This document shows positions 51,127 to 51,237 of a stretch of DNA of 51,237 bases, piece by piece; within the stretch, counting starts at the first letter, position 1; each line of letters starts with the position of its first letter. The position numbers were made by a program, and so were the translations under genes. The notes beneath the pieces were generated by a model. That model did not search any database. It was not told the origin of the DNA and was given only the letters and a program-made list of their open reading frames with translations. This DNA is from Cyclobacteriaceae bacterium. GTDB taxonomy: Bacteria > Bacteroidota > Bacteroidia > Cytophagales > Cyclobacteriaceae. Where the stretch lies: the NCBI GenBank assembly GCA_012033595.1, contig JAAUQL010000034.1, forward strand, positions 1 to 51,237. The letters run 5' to 3'.

Positions 51127-51237
51127 AGTTAAAAGTTAGACAAAGGCAGTTAGAAGTCTGACAGAGATAGTTAGAAGTCTGACAGAGATAGTTAGAAGTC
51201 TGACAGAGACAGTTAGAAGTCTGACAGAGATAGTTAG
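51127..51237. repeat. 21-bp tandem repeat array, truncated by the window edge
   Basis: Five contiguous 21-bp units start at 51127, 51148, 51169, 51190 and 51211, with a sixth beginning at 51232. Units two to five are identical except for the last base (T or C), beginning AGTTAGAAG and ending CAGAGAT/C. The first unit is diverged. The period is a multiple of three, so some frames stay open through it. Confidence 0.95.

Noticed and set aside
51127-51237. CRISPR-like array
   Set aside because: Units are contiguous with no unique spacers, and no cas gene is present.

Overview
The window is a piece of a Bacteroidota chromosome, most likely order Cytophagales. The evidence is a C-terminal type IX secretion (T9SS) sorting domain, a full-length ~1230-residue PurL, GH92 and sulfatase exoenzymes, a PrtC-free, Shine-Dalgarno-poor gene style, and at least one TAnnTTTG-type -7 box. 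I see no rRNA, tRNA, CRISPR array, phage or plasmid genes.

Layout. 0-4.3 kb: purL. 4.5-10.5 kb: a hypothetical protein, secreted esterase, tiny membrane protein, family 2 glycosyltransferase, aldo/keto reductase and CoA-transferase. 10.65-15.8 kb: an AT-richer block flanked by two degenerate direct copies of a ~120-bp sequence, holding an Rpn/PD-(D/E)XK transposase-family nuclease, a secreted HELGH protein, an Rrf2 regulator, a DUF2490-like outer-membrane protein and a PiT/CysP-like permease; I read it as a genomic island. 16.1-23 kb: GH92 mannosidase, VWA protein, then a tightly packed FAH-fold hydrolase / M23 peptidase / Bcp peroxiredoxin operon. 23-27.4 kb: two orphan sensor kinases. 27.8-33.6 kb: FAD oxidoreductase, a CLC antiporter resembling the fluoride-exporting CLC-F clade, and a Ca2+-type P-ATPase. 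33.9-44.4 kb: GRAM-like protein, cupin + sulfatase, Gfo/Idh/MocA oxidoreductase, prolyl oligopeptidase, T9SS-exported CotH protein, MsrB and a lactonase-family propeller. 44.5-50.7 kb: an SDR and an adaptor/RND pump/TolC tripartite efflux operon. The right edge is a 21-bp tandem repeat that runs off the window.

The most important caveat for a reader is that nine otherwise normal genes (purL, rrf2, bcp, both kinases, the Gfo/Idh gene, the prolyl oligopeptidase, the RND pump and tolC) are each broken by small deletions, ten sites in all, mostly one base lost from a homopolymer. Restoring the base rebuilds conserved motifs every time. I read these as consensus errors of an indel-prone assembly, not real pseudogenes, and give each such gene as one merged CDS.

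No clearly new defence or biosynthetic system is evident. The best leads are the Rrf2 / inverted repeat / DUF2490 / CysP-like module inside the island, the CLC-F-like antiporter and the two repeat structures.
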